Assembly: GCA_021797025.1 (NCBI GenBank)
Contig: JAKAAK010000093.1
Location: 1-10,976 of the forward strand
Length of the DNA stretch: 10,976 nt
Origin: Thermoplasmata archaeon
GTDB taxonomy: Archaea; Thermoplasmatota; Thermoplasmata; Thermoplasmatales; Thermoplasmataceae
Direction of reading: 5' to 3'
Made by a program: the position numbers and the translations under genes. Numbering within the stretch: the first letter of the stretch is position 1; every line of letters begins with the position of its first letter. Positions 1 through 6,448 of this stretch are shown here, one piece after another. The notes below the pieces were generated by a model that saw nothing but the letters and a program-made list of their open reading frames with translations, ran no database searches and was not told where the DNA came from.

Positions 1-665
1 AATCCCTGGGATTTAAAGTAATTGTCTATTGCTTCCGGTTTGGCCACTTTATTTCCATAAGCATTGCAGAGAAGTAGCATTTCAGGAGCTGATATTCTGT
101 TTACAACGAAGCCGGCTTCGTCTTTCAGTACTTTAATAGGTACTTTTCCAATTTTTTTGGATATTTCATATATTTCCTCAATATATTCCATGGATGTTTT
201 ATCACCTTTTATCACCTCTACAAGCTTCATAAGTATAGGGGGATTGAAAAAGTGCATTCCAAGAAATCTCTCGGGATTTTTTATTTCCTTTGCCATTTCC
301 GTAATTCGTATATTGGATGTGTTGGAAGCTACAATTTTATCTGTATGGTCTGCAATTTCCTTTAGTACCTTCACCTTTATATTGTATATTTCAGGAACCA
401 CTTCAATGGATAAATCTGCATTTTTTACTGCCTCTTCAATAGTATTAAAATATTTTATGTGATCCAATGCTGCCTGTTTCCCAGCCTCGTCTATTTTCTT
501 CGAGGCAAGAAGCTTATCAAGGCTATTATTCAATCCTTTCTTTGCTTTCTCTATGACCTCTGGATAAAAATCTTCCAGATTTACATCATAGCCATTCAAT
601 GCAAAAACTTCTGCTATGCTGTGCCCCATTACACCGGCACCGATAACTGCTACCTGCTTAATCAT
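1..665 (-). CDS. 3-hydroxyacyl-CoA dehydrogenase, NAD-binding domain (partial, C-terminus beyond left edge)
   Basis: Reading the minus strand from ATG at 665 gives 221 residues open to the window edge. The N-terminus is a Rossmann fold with GAGVMG at residues 9-14 and an acidic residue (D32) at the end of the second strand, as expected for NAD binding. Catalytic residues of the family line up with a constant offset from the human mitochondrial enzyme: S117 in ASNTSN, H138 in GMHFFNPP, E150 in KLVEVI, and N189 in GFVVNR, where the C-terminal domain begins. The enzyme oxidises (3S)-3-hydroxyacyl-CoA to 3-oxoacyl-CoA in beta-oxidation. It diverges from the acyl-CoA synthetase operon and shares its 211-base intergenic region. 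Whether it is a stand-alone enzyme of about 300 residues or the archaeal dehydrogenase-crotonase fusion cannot be told because the 3' part is outside the window. The family call is firm; the substrate is inferred. Confidence 0.93.
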   Translation of the reverse strand, partial: MIKQVAVIGAGVMGHSIAEVFALNGYDVNLEDFYPEVIEKAKKGLNNSLDKLLASKKIDEAGKQAALDHIKYFNTIEEAVKNADLSIEVVPEIYNIKVKVLKEIADHTDKIVASNTSNIRITEMAKEIKNPERFLGMHFFNPPILMKLVEVIKGDKTSMEYIEEIYEISKKIGKVPIKVLKDEAGFVVNRISAPEMLLLCNAYGNKVAKPEAIDNYFKSQG

Positions 666-684
666 GATAATGCATATTTTTTAA

Positions 685-692
685 CTTTAAAG
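685..692 (-). promoter_or_regulatory. TATA box of the hydroxyacyl-CoA dehydrogenase gene
   Basis: CTTTAAAG is centred 23-24 bases upstream of the ATG at 665, the spacing expected for an archaeal promoter giving a leaderless transcript. A second candidate, ACTATAAAG on the minus strand around 708-716, would give a leader of about 20 bases. Confidence 0.5.
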
Positions 693-820
693 TCTTTTTC
701 ATTTACACTTTATAGTTAAATGATACGGATCAATTTTTAGATAATTCTTCTATAGAAATATTATAAAGTACGACGGTATGAAAAGTGAAATGAAGTTTCG
801 ATTCGTTCATATGTAATTTT

Positions 821-840
821 TTACAAGGTTAACGTTGTAA
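821..840. promoter_or_regulatory. 20-bp near-perfect palindrome, candidate operator of the beta-oxidation operon
   Basis: The sequence TTACAAGGTTAACGTTGTAA is self-complementary at nine of ten pairs; only the G/G pair at arm position 7 fails. It ends nine bases before the TATA box of the acyl-CoA synthetase gene, where a bound repressor would hinder TBP/TFB or an activator would contact them. By analogy with archaeal TetR-type FadR control of lipid-degradation clusters it may respond to acyl-CoA; this is inference, since no regulator gene is in the window. Confidence 0.5.
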
Positions 841-849
841 TGGGAAAAC

Positions 850-857
850 TTATAATA
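850..857 (+). promoter_or_regulatory. TATA box of the acyl-CoA synthetase operon
   Basis: TTATAATA lies about 23 bases upstream of the ATG at 877, and no Shine-Dalgarno sequence precedes that ATG, so transcription is expected to begin at or next to the start codon. Confidence 0.65.
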
Positions 858-876
858 CAAATGATTATCATAATTC

Positions 877-2454
877 ATGGTAGACTTTAAGCTGACAATC
901 AACAATCTCCTGGATGCTGCCGTAAGATCTAATGGAAATCAGCAGATAGTGTATGGAAATAAAACCATAACGTACAAATCATTCGAAAAGAATGTAAAAA
1001 ATTTTGCGGCAAACCTCAGGAAAATCGGTGTGAAGCCGGGGGATAGAATAGCTGTTCTGGATTATGATACCATAAATTATCTCTATTGTTATTACTCAAT
1101 CCCCATGATAGGCGCGGTAATTCATATGGTTAATATTAGATATCCGTCGGAGATACTATACTATACAATAAAAAATTCGGAGGATTCATATCTTGTAGTG
1201 AATGCCGATTTCATGCCACTGATTCTCCAGTACAAGGATATGTTTGATTTTATCAAGGGATTTATCGTGTATTCAGAAAAAGGCCATGATAAATATGATC
1301 TCAGGAACGTATATTTCGTCGATGACCTCCTGAAGGATGCAGAATATAAGGAGAGACAGCCGGATGAAAATAGCATGGCAACTCTTTTCTATACCTCCGG
1401 AACCACCGGACTTCCCAAGGGCGTTTACTATTCACATAAACAACTTGTACTCCATAGCCTGGCATCATCTGTGGCTTTGGCGGATGAACCGATATCTTTT
1501 AAAAGGACGGCTGTTATGCTTCCGCTTGTTCCCATGTTCCATGTTCATGCATGGGGAATCCCATATTTCACTATCATGCGGGGGATAAAATATGTTCTTC
1601 CGGGAAAGTATGAATGGGATAGAATAGTGGGAACAATGGAAAAAGAAAAGGTTACAAATTCTGCAATGGTACCTTCAATACTTTACCTGCTGTTGCAGGC
1701 AAAACGTGGACCGGAAGTGATGGGGAAACTGAAATTGACAACTATTATAGGCGGTGCAGCACTCAATGAAGGTCTGGCTAAAACTGCCGAATCCCTCGGC
1801 ATGACCGTTATAACCGGTTATGGCATGTCCGAAACAGGTCCTATACTGACACTGGCAAGTTATAGTAATGCCGTTATGGAATTTGACAGCGAAAAGAAGC
1901 AGGAATACAGAAGAAAAACAGGAATACCCATACCATTTGTCAATCTGCGTGTTGCATCCGGTGGAAAAGACGTTGAGAAAAACAATAAAGAAATCGGTGA
2001 AATAATAGTTCAGGCTCCATGGCTTACGGAAGGATACATAAAAGACCCGGAAAAAACTGCAAAACTATGGAAGGATGGCTGGCTTCATACTGGCGATCTT
2101 GCAACCATGGATGAATATGGATATATTAAAATCGTAGACAGGGAGAGCGATGCGGTAAAGTCCGGTGGAGAATTCATTCCATCCATGGTACTGGAGGATC
2201 TTATCAGCACGGTACCAGGTGTCGGTGAGGTTGCAGTTACAAAAAAGGCGGATGAAAAATGGGGAGAGCGCCCTGTTGCCTTCATAAAGGGAACCGCAAG
2301 CAGGGAAGCAATAGAAAAAGTAATGAAAGAATATGTTGACACAGGAAGAATAGCCAAATTCTGGCTACCCGATGATTACATATTTGTGGATGAATTTGAA
2401 AAAACAGGAACCGGAAAGATAAATAAAGTGGTTCTGAGGAAAAAGTTGGAGTGA
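877..2454 (+). CDS. Acyl-CoA synthetase (AMP-forming, fatty-acid--CoA ligase type)
   Basis: A 525-residue member of the ANL adenylate-forming superfamily, close to the usual FadD/AlkK-type length. Motifs in order: phosphate-binding loop YTSGTTGLPKG at 172-182, GYGMSETG at 314-321, the hinge/ribose-binding DRESD at 421-425, VKSGGEF at 427-433, and the adenylation lysine K514 in TGTGKINK near the C-terminus. It activates a carboxylic acid, probably a medium- or long-chain fatty acid, to acyl-CoA with ATP via an acyl-adenylate; no signal peptide or membrane segment is seen, so it is cytosolic. It heads an operon with thiolase and two acyl-CoA dehydrogenase genes, which supports fatty-acid degradation over an acetyl-CoA synthetase role. 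Odd point: the common DRxKD hinge motif reads DRESD, lacking the lysine. The leaderless-type promoter supports the ATG at 877. Chain-length specificity cannot be read from the sequence. Confidence 0.93.
   Translation: MVDFKLTINNLLDAAVRSNGNQQIVYGNKTITYKSFEKNVKNFAANLRKIGVKPGDRIAVLDYDTINYLYCYYSIPMIGAVIHMVNIRYPSEILYYTIKNSEDSYLVVNADFMPLILQYKDMFDFIKGFIVYSEKGHDKYDLRNVYFVDDLLKDAEYKERQPDENSMATLFYTSGTTGLPKGVYYSHKQLVLHSLASSVALADEPISFKRTAVMLPLVPMFHVHAWGIPYFTIMRGIKYVLPGKYEWDRIVGTMEKEKVTNSAMVPSILYLLLQAKRGPEVMGKLKLTTIIGGAALNEGLAKTAESLGMTVITGYGMSETGPILTLASYSNAVMEFDSEKKQEYRRKTGIPIPFVNLRVASGGKDVEKNNKEIGEIIVQAPWLTEGYIKDPEKTAKLWKDGWLHTGDLATMDEYGYIKIVDRESDAVKSGGEFIPSMVLEDLISTVPGVGEVAVTKKADEKWGERPVAFIKGTASREAIEKVMKEYVDTGRIAKFWLPDDYIFVDEFEKTGTGKINKVVLRKKLE
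2448..2454 (+). promoter_or_regulatory. Shine-Dalgarno site that fixes the thiolase start
   Basis: GGAGTGA lies five bases before the ATG at 2460 and contains the TGA stop of the upstream gene. It argues against the in-frame GTG at 2451, which is itself part of this site. Confidence 0.75.
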
Positions 2455-2459
2455 ATAAT

Positions 2460-3635
2460 ATGGAAGAAGTTTATATAGTAGACTACAGGAGAATACCGTT
2501 CTCAAGGGCACGGCCCAGGGAACCGGAAAAGGATGTGTATAATGATTTAAGAATGGATAAAATGCTGTCAGAACTGATTAAGCTCTCTGTCAAGGAGACG
2601 AAAATCAATCCAGCTGAAATCGAGGATGTAATAACCGGTTGCGCCTTTCAGGCAGGTGAAAACTGGACATACGGTGGAAGACACCCAGTGCTGCTGGCTG
2701 ATTTACCGGTATCCGTGCCTGCCATGTCCATGGATCGGGCATGCTCATCTTCATTGAATGCAACAGCAATTGCATCCATGGAAATTATGACTGGAAGGGC
2801 AGGCATTACCATTGCTGGTGGAATGGAGCACATGACCCATGTGCCACTGGGAATAGATAATCCGTTTATAAAGCCAAATATGGAACTCATGGTCAATCCA
2901 AAATATGCCAAATTCAATATGAATGTATCATATAACATGGGGTTGACAGCAGAAAAACTTGCAGGTTTGAGGAAAATATCCCGAGATGAAATGGATGAAT
3001 ATTCCTACAACTCACACAAGAGGGCAGAAAAAGCATACGAAGATGGTTTCATGAAAGGCGAACTCATGCCTGTTACGGTTAACGGCACTACCATAGATAA
3101 AGATCTGGGGATAAGAAAGGATGTTTCCCTTGAACAGATCAAATCATTGAGGCCGGCATTCGCGGAAAATGGAGTAATAACCGCAGCCAATTCATCATCT
3201 CTTAATGATGGAGCATCAATGGTAATGTTAATGTCCGGATCAAAGGTTAAAGAATACGGAATGAAACCACTTGCAAGAATAGTTGATTTTGCCGCAGCTG
3301 GTGTTGATCCCACAATAATGGGTGCCGGTCCGGTTCCAGCAACAGAGAAGGTACTGCAAAGAAACAAACTTTCCCCGGATGATATCGATTACTGGGAAAT
3401 AAACGAGGCCTTTGCTGTTGTGGTTCTCAACGCAGTACATGCATTCAACCTTGATCTTGAAAGGGTGAATATACATGGTGGTGGCATATCAGTAGGGCAT
3501 CCTCTTGGTGCCACGGGCGCGAGGCTTGCAGGTACCCTGGGAAGAACCTTACAGGCCAAAAAGAAAACTCTTGGAATAGCCACATTATGTGTTGGTGGCG
3601 GCCAGGGATATTCAATGTTACTGGAGCGTGTTTAA
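2460..3635 (+). CDS. Acetyl-CoA acetyltransferase / 3-ketoacyl-CoA thiolase
   Basis: A 391-residue thiolase of the degradative/biosynthetic FadA-AtoB family with normal length. The nucleophilic cysteine is C95 in DRACSSS, the NEAFA motif is present, H347 lies in GGGISVGHPLGATGAR, and the second cysteine C377 is in CVGGGQG. These positions nearly match the 89/348/378 triad of the Zoogloea enzyme, so the protein should be active. It cleaves 3-oxoacyl-CoA with CoA to acetyl-CoA and a shortened acyl-CoA, the last step of beta-oxidation, or runs in reverse as acetoacetyl-CoA synthase. The ATG at 2460 is chosen over the in-frame GTG at 2451 because GGAGTGA sits exactly five bases before the ATG. 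It starts five bases after the acyl-CoA synthetase stop and abuts the next gene, so it is co-transcribed and translationally coupled. The operon favours the degradative role. Confidence 0.94.
   Translation: MEEVYIVDYRRIPFSRARPREPEKDVYNDLRMDKMLSELIKLSVKETKINPAEIEDVITGCAFQAGENWTYGGRHPVLLADLPVSVPAMSMDRACSSSLNATAIASMEIMTGRAGITIAGGMEHMTHVPLGIDNPFIKPNMELMVNPKYAKFNMNVSYNMGLTAEKLAGLRKISRDEMDEYSYNSHKRAEKAYEDGFMKGELMPVTVNGTTIDKDLGIRKDVSLEQIKSLRPAFAENGVITAANSSSLNDGASMVMLMSGSKVKEYGMKPLARIVDFAAAGVDPTIMGAGPVPATEKVLQRNKLSPDDIDYWEINEAFAVVVLNAVHAFNLDLERVNIHGGGISVGHPLGATGARLAGTLGRTLQAKKKTLGIATLCVGGGQGYSMLLERV
3623..3626 (+). promoter_or_regulatory. Shine-Dalgarno site of the first acyl-CoA dehydrogenase gene
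   Basis: GGAG inside the last thiolase codons lies nine bases before the ATG at 3636. The ATG follows the thiolase TAA with no gap, so translation is probably coupled. Confidence 0.55.
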
Positions 3636-4715
3636 ATGTTTGAAGAACTGGATGATTACAGAAACAAAATCAGGGAGTTTGCCCTGAAAGAATTTACAGA
3701 AGAGGTTGCTGCTGAGTACGATAGAAAGGAATCATATCCTGACTATCTTAGGAAAAAATCATTATCACTAGGGATAGTAGATATGCAGAATCCTGCCAAG
3801 GTACTGATAGCCATAGAGGAGCTCTGTAGGGTGGATGCTGGCCTCGGCATAGCACTTACGACACCATATTTCGGCAGTGAGGTTATCATGCTATTCGGCA
3901 ATGATAAGCAGAAGGAAATCCTGAACGATGTATATCGTGGGAAGTATATACTGGGGCTTGGTGTAACAGAACCATCGGGTGGAAGTGATGTTGCAGCCCT
4001 GAAAACTACCGCCAAAAAGCAGGGCAATAAATACATACTCAACGGTTCAAAGATGTTCATAACCAACGGTGCAATAGCAGATTATCTGGTCATACTGGCA
4101 AGAACATCAGAGGATTCAAATCCACACCACGGCCTCAGTACATTTCTTCTGAACACCAAATCAAAGGGTTTCAGTGCAACAAAACTGGAGGACAAGCTCG
4201 GAGTAAGGGCAACAAACACCGCCGAACTTCAATTCAACAACATTGAACTGTCCGAGGATGACCTTATAGGTGAAGAGGGCAAGGGTTTTTACTATATTAT
4301 GATGTTCTTCAATATCAGCAGAATTTATGTTGCAGCGCAGTCCATCGGCATAGCCAGGGGGGCTTTTGATAAAATTAAATCTTACATAAAGGAGAACAAT
4401 ATCAAGGACGAGGATTCTATGTTCCAGCTTTCTGATGTGGGAACAAGAATAGAGGCTTCCATCCAGATGACATACAATGCAGCATCCTATCTGTTTGAAT
4501 TCAAGCCAAAACCTGAACTCACAAGCATGGCAAAGGCTTATAGCAGTGAAACTGCAGTTTTTGCAGCTGAGGAGGCAATGGAAATCCTCGGAGACCGGTC
4601 ACTGTATGAAGACGTCCAGAGGATATTCAGGAACGCAAAAATTATGGAAATCTGGGAAGGTACAAGTGAAATTGAGAAACTCGTTATTGCTAGATACATA
4701 TTGAAAGGTGAATAA
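3636..4715 (+). CDS. Acyl-CoA dehydrogenase homologue, catalytic subunit of a probable heteromeric enzyme
   Basis: A 359-residue acyl-CoA dehydrogenase (ACAD) fold protein, somewhat shorter than the usual 380. It keeps the family signature TEPSGGSD at 111-118, which contacts flavin and substrate, and the catalytic base E341 in IWEGTSEI. Elements normally supplied to the neighbouring subunit are missing: the RxxFG stretch after the first C-terminal helix is replaced by ENNIKDEDSMF, and the GGYGY adenine-binding loop reads GDRSLYEDV. The N-terminal PEEYGG-type loop is also deleted between the second and third helices (around residues 46-55). The next gene keeps exactly these parts. I infer that the two proteins form one enzyme oxidising acyl-CoA to trans-2-enoyl-CoA and passing electrons to ETF; no ETF gene is in the window. 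Family membership is certain; the heteromer is inference. Confidence 0.9.
   Translation: MFEELDDYRNKIREFALKEFTEEVAAEYDRKESYPDYLRKKSLSLGIVDMQNPAKVLIAIEELCRVDAGLGIALTTPYFGSEVIMLFGNDKQKEILNDVYRGKYILGLGVTEPSGGSDVAALKTTAKKQGNKYILNGSKMFITNGAIADYLVILARTSEDSNPHHGLSTFLLNTKSKGFSATKLEDKLGVRATNTAELQFNNIELSEDDLIGEEGKGFYYIMMFFNISRIYVAAQSIGIARGAFDKIKSYIKENNIKDEDSMFQLSDVGTRIEASIQMTYNAASYLFEFKPKPELTSMAKAYSSETAVFAAEEAMEILGDRSLYEDVQRIFRNAKIMEIWEGTSEIEKLVIARYILKGE
4706..4711 (+). promoter_or_regulatory. Shine-Dalgarno site that fixes the second acyl-CoA dehydrogenase start
   Basis: AGGTGA lies five bases before the ATG at 4717, the same spacing as at the thiolase gene. The in-frame GTG at 4708 is part of this site and so is unlikely to be the start. 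Confidence 0.7.
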
Positions 4716-4716
4716 A

Positions 4717-5703
4717 ATGGAAGAGGAAAACAATATACTCAGGGAAACTGTAGCAGAATTCTGTGAAAAAAACCTTGATGAAAAGAAAATAGAAACAGAT
4801 GGAATCGATAAGAAATTAACACAACTCTTGGCGGAACAGGGATTCCTTGGGTGTGCAATACCCGATAAGTACTCCGGATCGGGACTGGATGAAACATCTT
4901 ACGAAATTATTCTTGAGGAAATTGCAAAATATTCCCCCACGGTGGCAATGAGAATATTTGTCTTAAACTCTATGTACTATCCGGCTGTTAATGGTACTGC
5001 AGCAGAAGAAACATTGAAGGATGCATCAACGGGAAAAATTAATATTGCGGTAGATTTTATCAATAAAAAAACTGGTAATGAATCTGTTTCAGGAAAGATC
5101 AAGGGCACACTGAAAAACATACTTGGAACAGATGCCGATAAACTCGTCGTATTCAATGATGGTACATCCCTTGTTTCAGGACCCTTTAAATCGGAGTCCA
5201 GGGATTTCATGGGCTTCCGCGGATTGAAGTTTGGTGACCTATTCCTTGATAACAGTGTTCAGGTTCTCGATAAAAGCAACAGATTGTCAGAAATAATGGA
5301 AAAAGCATACGGTCCCGCATCAGCAATCGCACTGGGCATGATAGCCAGTGCACTGCAGAAGGCTATAGACTATACAAATGTAAGAAAGGCATTCGGCAGC
5401 CAGCTCAGGGATTTCGAACCGGTTTCTTTCAGGCTGGCAAGGTTCAGGTCCACAGAGGTAATTTTGAGAAATTCACTTTATGGCAAGGTAGACCCATATT
5501 ACACATTTAACTTTGCCATGGAGCACCTAGTGGAAATTGCAAGATATTCTGTAAATACTCACGGTGGATACGGGTATTTCAAGGATTTCGGTGTTGAGAA
5601 GTTTTACAGGGACGCCATTGTGATGAAATCCATATTCTACGGCACAGAAGAACTCAGAAAGCTTACCGATCATGTTTACTCTGAAAAAATAAATTTTATA
5701 TAA
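4717..5703 (+). CDS. Acyl-CoA dehydrogenase homologue lacking the catalytic glutamate, partner subunit
   Basis: A 328-residue ACAD-fold protein, about 50 residues short of the family norm; most of the loss is in the middle beta domain. It keeps the IPDKYSGSGL loop (the PEEYGG equivalent), RKAFG at 223-227 and GGYGY at 283-287 followed by VEKFYRDA. In homotetrameric ACADs these segments bind the ADP part of FAD held by the neighbouring subunit. It lacks the TEPxxGSD signature, and at the catalytic site it reads FYGTEE (Y308, G309) where the family has YEGT, so the glutamate base is deleted. It is therefore unlikely to be active alone. It begins one base after the stop of the preceding ACAD gene, which lacks just the segments present here. 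The ATG at 4717 is supported by AGGTGA five bases upstream. Pairing with its neighbour is inference; the family call is strong. Confidence 0.87.
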   Translation: MEEENNILRETVAEFCEKNLDEKKIETDGIDKKLTQLLAEQGFLGCAIPDKYSGSGLDETSYEIILEEIAKYSPTVAMRIFVLNSMYYPAVNGTAAEETLKDASTGKINIAVDFINKKTGNESVSGKIKGTLKNILGTDADKLVVFNDGTSLVSGPFKSESRDFMGFRGLKFGDLFLDNSVQVLDKSNRLSEIMEKAYGPASAIALGMIASALQKAIDYTNVRKAFGSQLRDFEPVSFRLARFRSTEVILRNSLYGKVDPYYTFNFAMEHLVEIARYSVNTHGGYGYFKDFGVEKFYRDAIVMKSIFYGTEELRKLTDHVYSEKINFI

Positions 5704-5725
5704 GTTAAATATATTTTTATAATTA

Positions 5726-6271
5726 TCAGTGAAATATTTTCGCACTGTAAGCATAGATTGAAGAATTTTTGTAACAATCTTTTTTCATGCCAGCCTTTAT
5801 GCATGTTTCCATTATGAATTCATCCATGGTTAAATTATTCTCTACCGCAACCTGTGGAAGCAGTGTGCCTGAATATATTCCATTTTCTATATAAACACCG
5901 TATTTTCCCGGAACGGCTAACCGTATATCTTTATATTCTACCTCTTTCAATTCACCTATTACTGTGACCTCTATAGAAATTCTATTGATCTCATCATTAT
6001 TCATGGGATCAAACCTGGGGTCTCTGTATGCTGCATTCCATGCTGCTTTCTCCACAGCCTTTACCAGTGGCATCACGGGCTTCAGATAACCTATGCACCC
6101 CCTTAACCTATTATTCTCGGTCAGGGTGACAAAAGCCCCTGCCCTGTTTTCCAGTTTTTCAGGAATGTTATCTATCGGTTTATCATCACCGGTTATGGCA
6201 TTTCTTGCAATGTCTATCAGTGTTTTTCCATCTGCATCATTTAAATTTTCAATGAACTCATCCTGTAACAT
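5726..6271 (-). CDS. AMMECR1-domain protein (AmmeMemoRadiSam system protein A)
   Basis: A 181-residue protein made of a single AMMECR1 domain. The hallmark LRGCIG is at residues 56-61, followed by a conserved YRDPRF segment, IEVTVI, LLPQVAVE and the C-terminal CIKAGM. The biochemical role of the family is not settled; the invariant RGC cysteine (C59) suggests a catalytic or ligand-binding site. The domain is typically encoded near, or fused to, a MEMO domain and near a radical SAM gene, as found here, so it probably acts with the two divergent neighbours. An upstream in-frame TTG at 6286 would add five residues, but the ATG at 6271 has a TATA box (6294-6302) about 27 bases before it and fits a leaderless transcript. 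It is convergent with the ACAD operon, with 22 bases between stops. Confidence 0.92.
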   Translation of the reverse strand: MLQDEFIENLNDADGKTLIDIARNAITGDDKPIDNIPEKLENRAGAFVTLTENNRLRGCIGYLKPVMPLVKAVEKAAWNAAYRDPRFDPMNNDEINRISIEVTVIGELKEVEYKDIRLAVPGKYGVYIENGIYSGTLLPQVAVENNLTMDEFIMETCIKAGMKKDCYKNSSIYAYSAKIFH

Positions 6272-6293
6272 AATAAGATATATCAATCATTCA

Positions 6294-6302
6294 GATATAT
6301 AG
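6294..6302 (-). promoter_or_regulatory. TATA box of the AMMECR1 gene
   Basis: CTATATATC on the minus strand is centred 27 bases before the ATG at 6271 and supports that start over the TTG at 6286. Confidence 0.65.
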
Positions 6303-6377
6303 ATTTTTAGTATATGGATCGTATCATTCATGAACTGTATGACTATTCAAAAAGTATATTGAAAATTATTTATTAAG

Positions 6378-6403
6378 AAAAATAATGTTTTAACATTATT
6401 TTT
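6378..6403. promoter_or_regulatory. Perfect 12-bp inverted repeat, candidate operator between AMMECR1 and MEMO genes
   Basis: AAAAATAATGTT and AACATTATTTTT flank a two-base TT centre. The site ends 16 bases before the MEMO TATA box at 6420 and lies about 76 bases upstream of the AMMECR1 TATA box, so a dimeric regulator here would mainly affect MEMO but could act on both. AT-rich DNA makes palindromes more likely, yet twelve consecutive pairs are well beyond what is typical. Confidence 0.5.
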
Positions 6404-6419
6404 GAAACTTTTATATAAA

Positions 6420-6431
6420 CTTTATATAAAG
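6420..6431 (+). promoter_or_regulatory. TATA box of the MEMO gene, with an upstream duplicate
   Basis: CTTTATATAAAG lies about 23 bases before the ATG at 6449. A near copy, CTTTTATATAAA, directly precedes it at 6408-6419, so two overlapping promoters are possible. The proximal one fits a leaderless transcript. Confidence 0.65.
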
Positions 6432-6448
6432 CATAGTAATCCTTTTAT

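Noticed and set aside
64..719. Plus-strand open frames opposite the hydroxyacyl-CoA dehydrogenase
   Set aside because: They are antisense to a strongly recognisable coding sequence and show only serine/isoleucine/phenylalanine-rich shadow translations.
748..757. Short palindrome TTCTATAGAA
   Set aside because: Ten bases in AT-rich DNA is unremarkable and it is not placed at a promoter I can support.
789..811. ATGAA-n11-TTCAT interrupted inverted repeat
   Set aside because: Only five pairs per arm with a long unmatched centre; expected by chance in this composition.
778..816. Twelve-codon plus-strand frame upstream of the acyl-CoA synthetase, considered as a leader peptide
   Set aside because: No TATA box at the right distance, no Shine-Dalgarno site, and it would end before the predicted operon transcript begins.
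3005..3583. Several long minus-strand open frames inside the thiolase gene
   Set aside because: They are shadows of a coding region with all thiolase active-site motifs intact.
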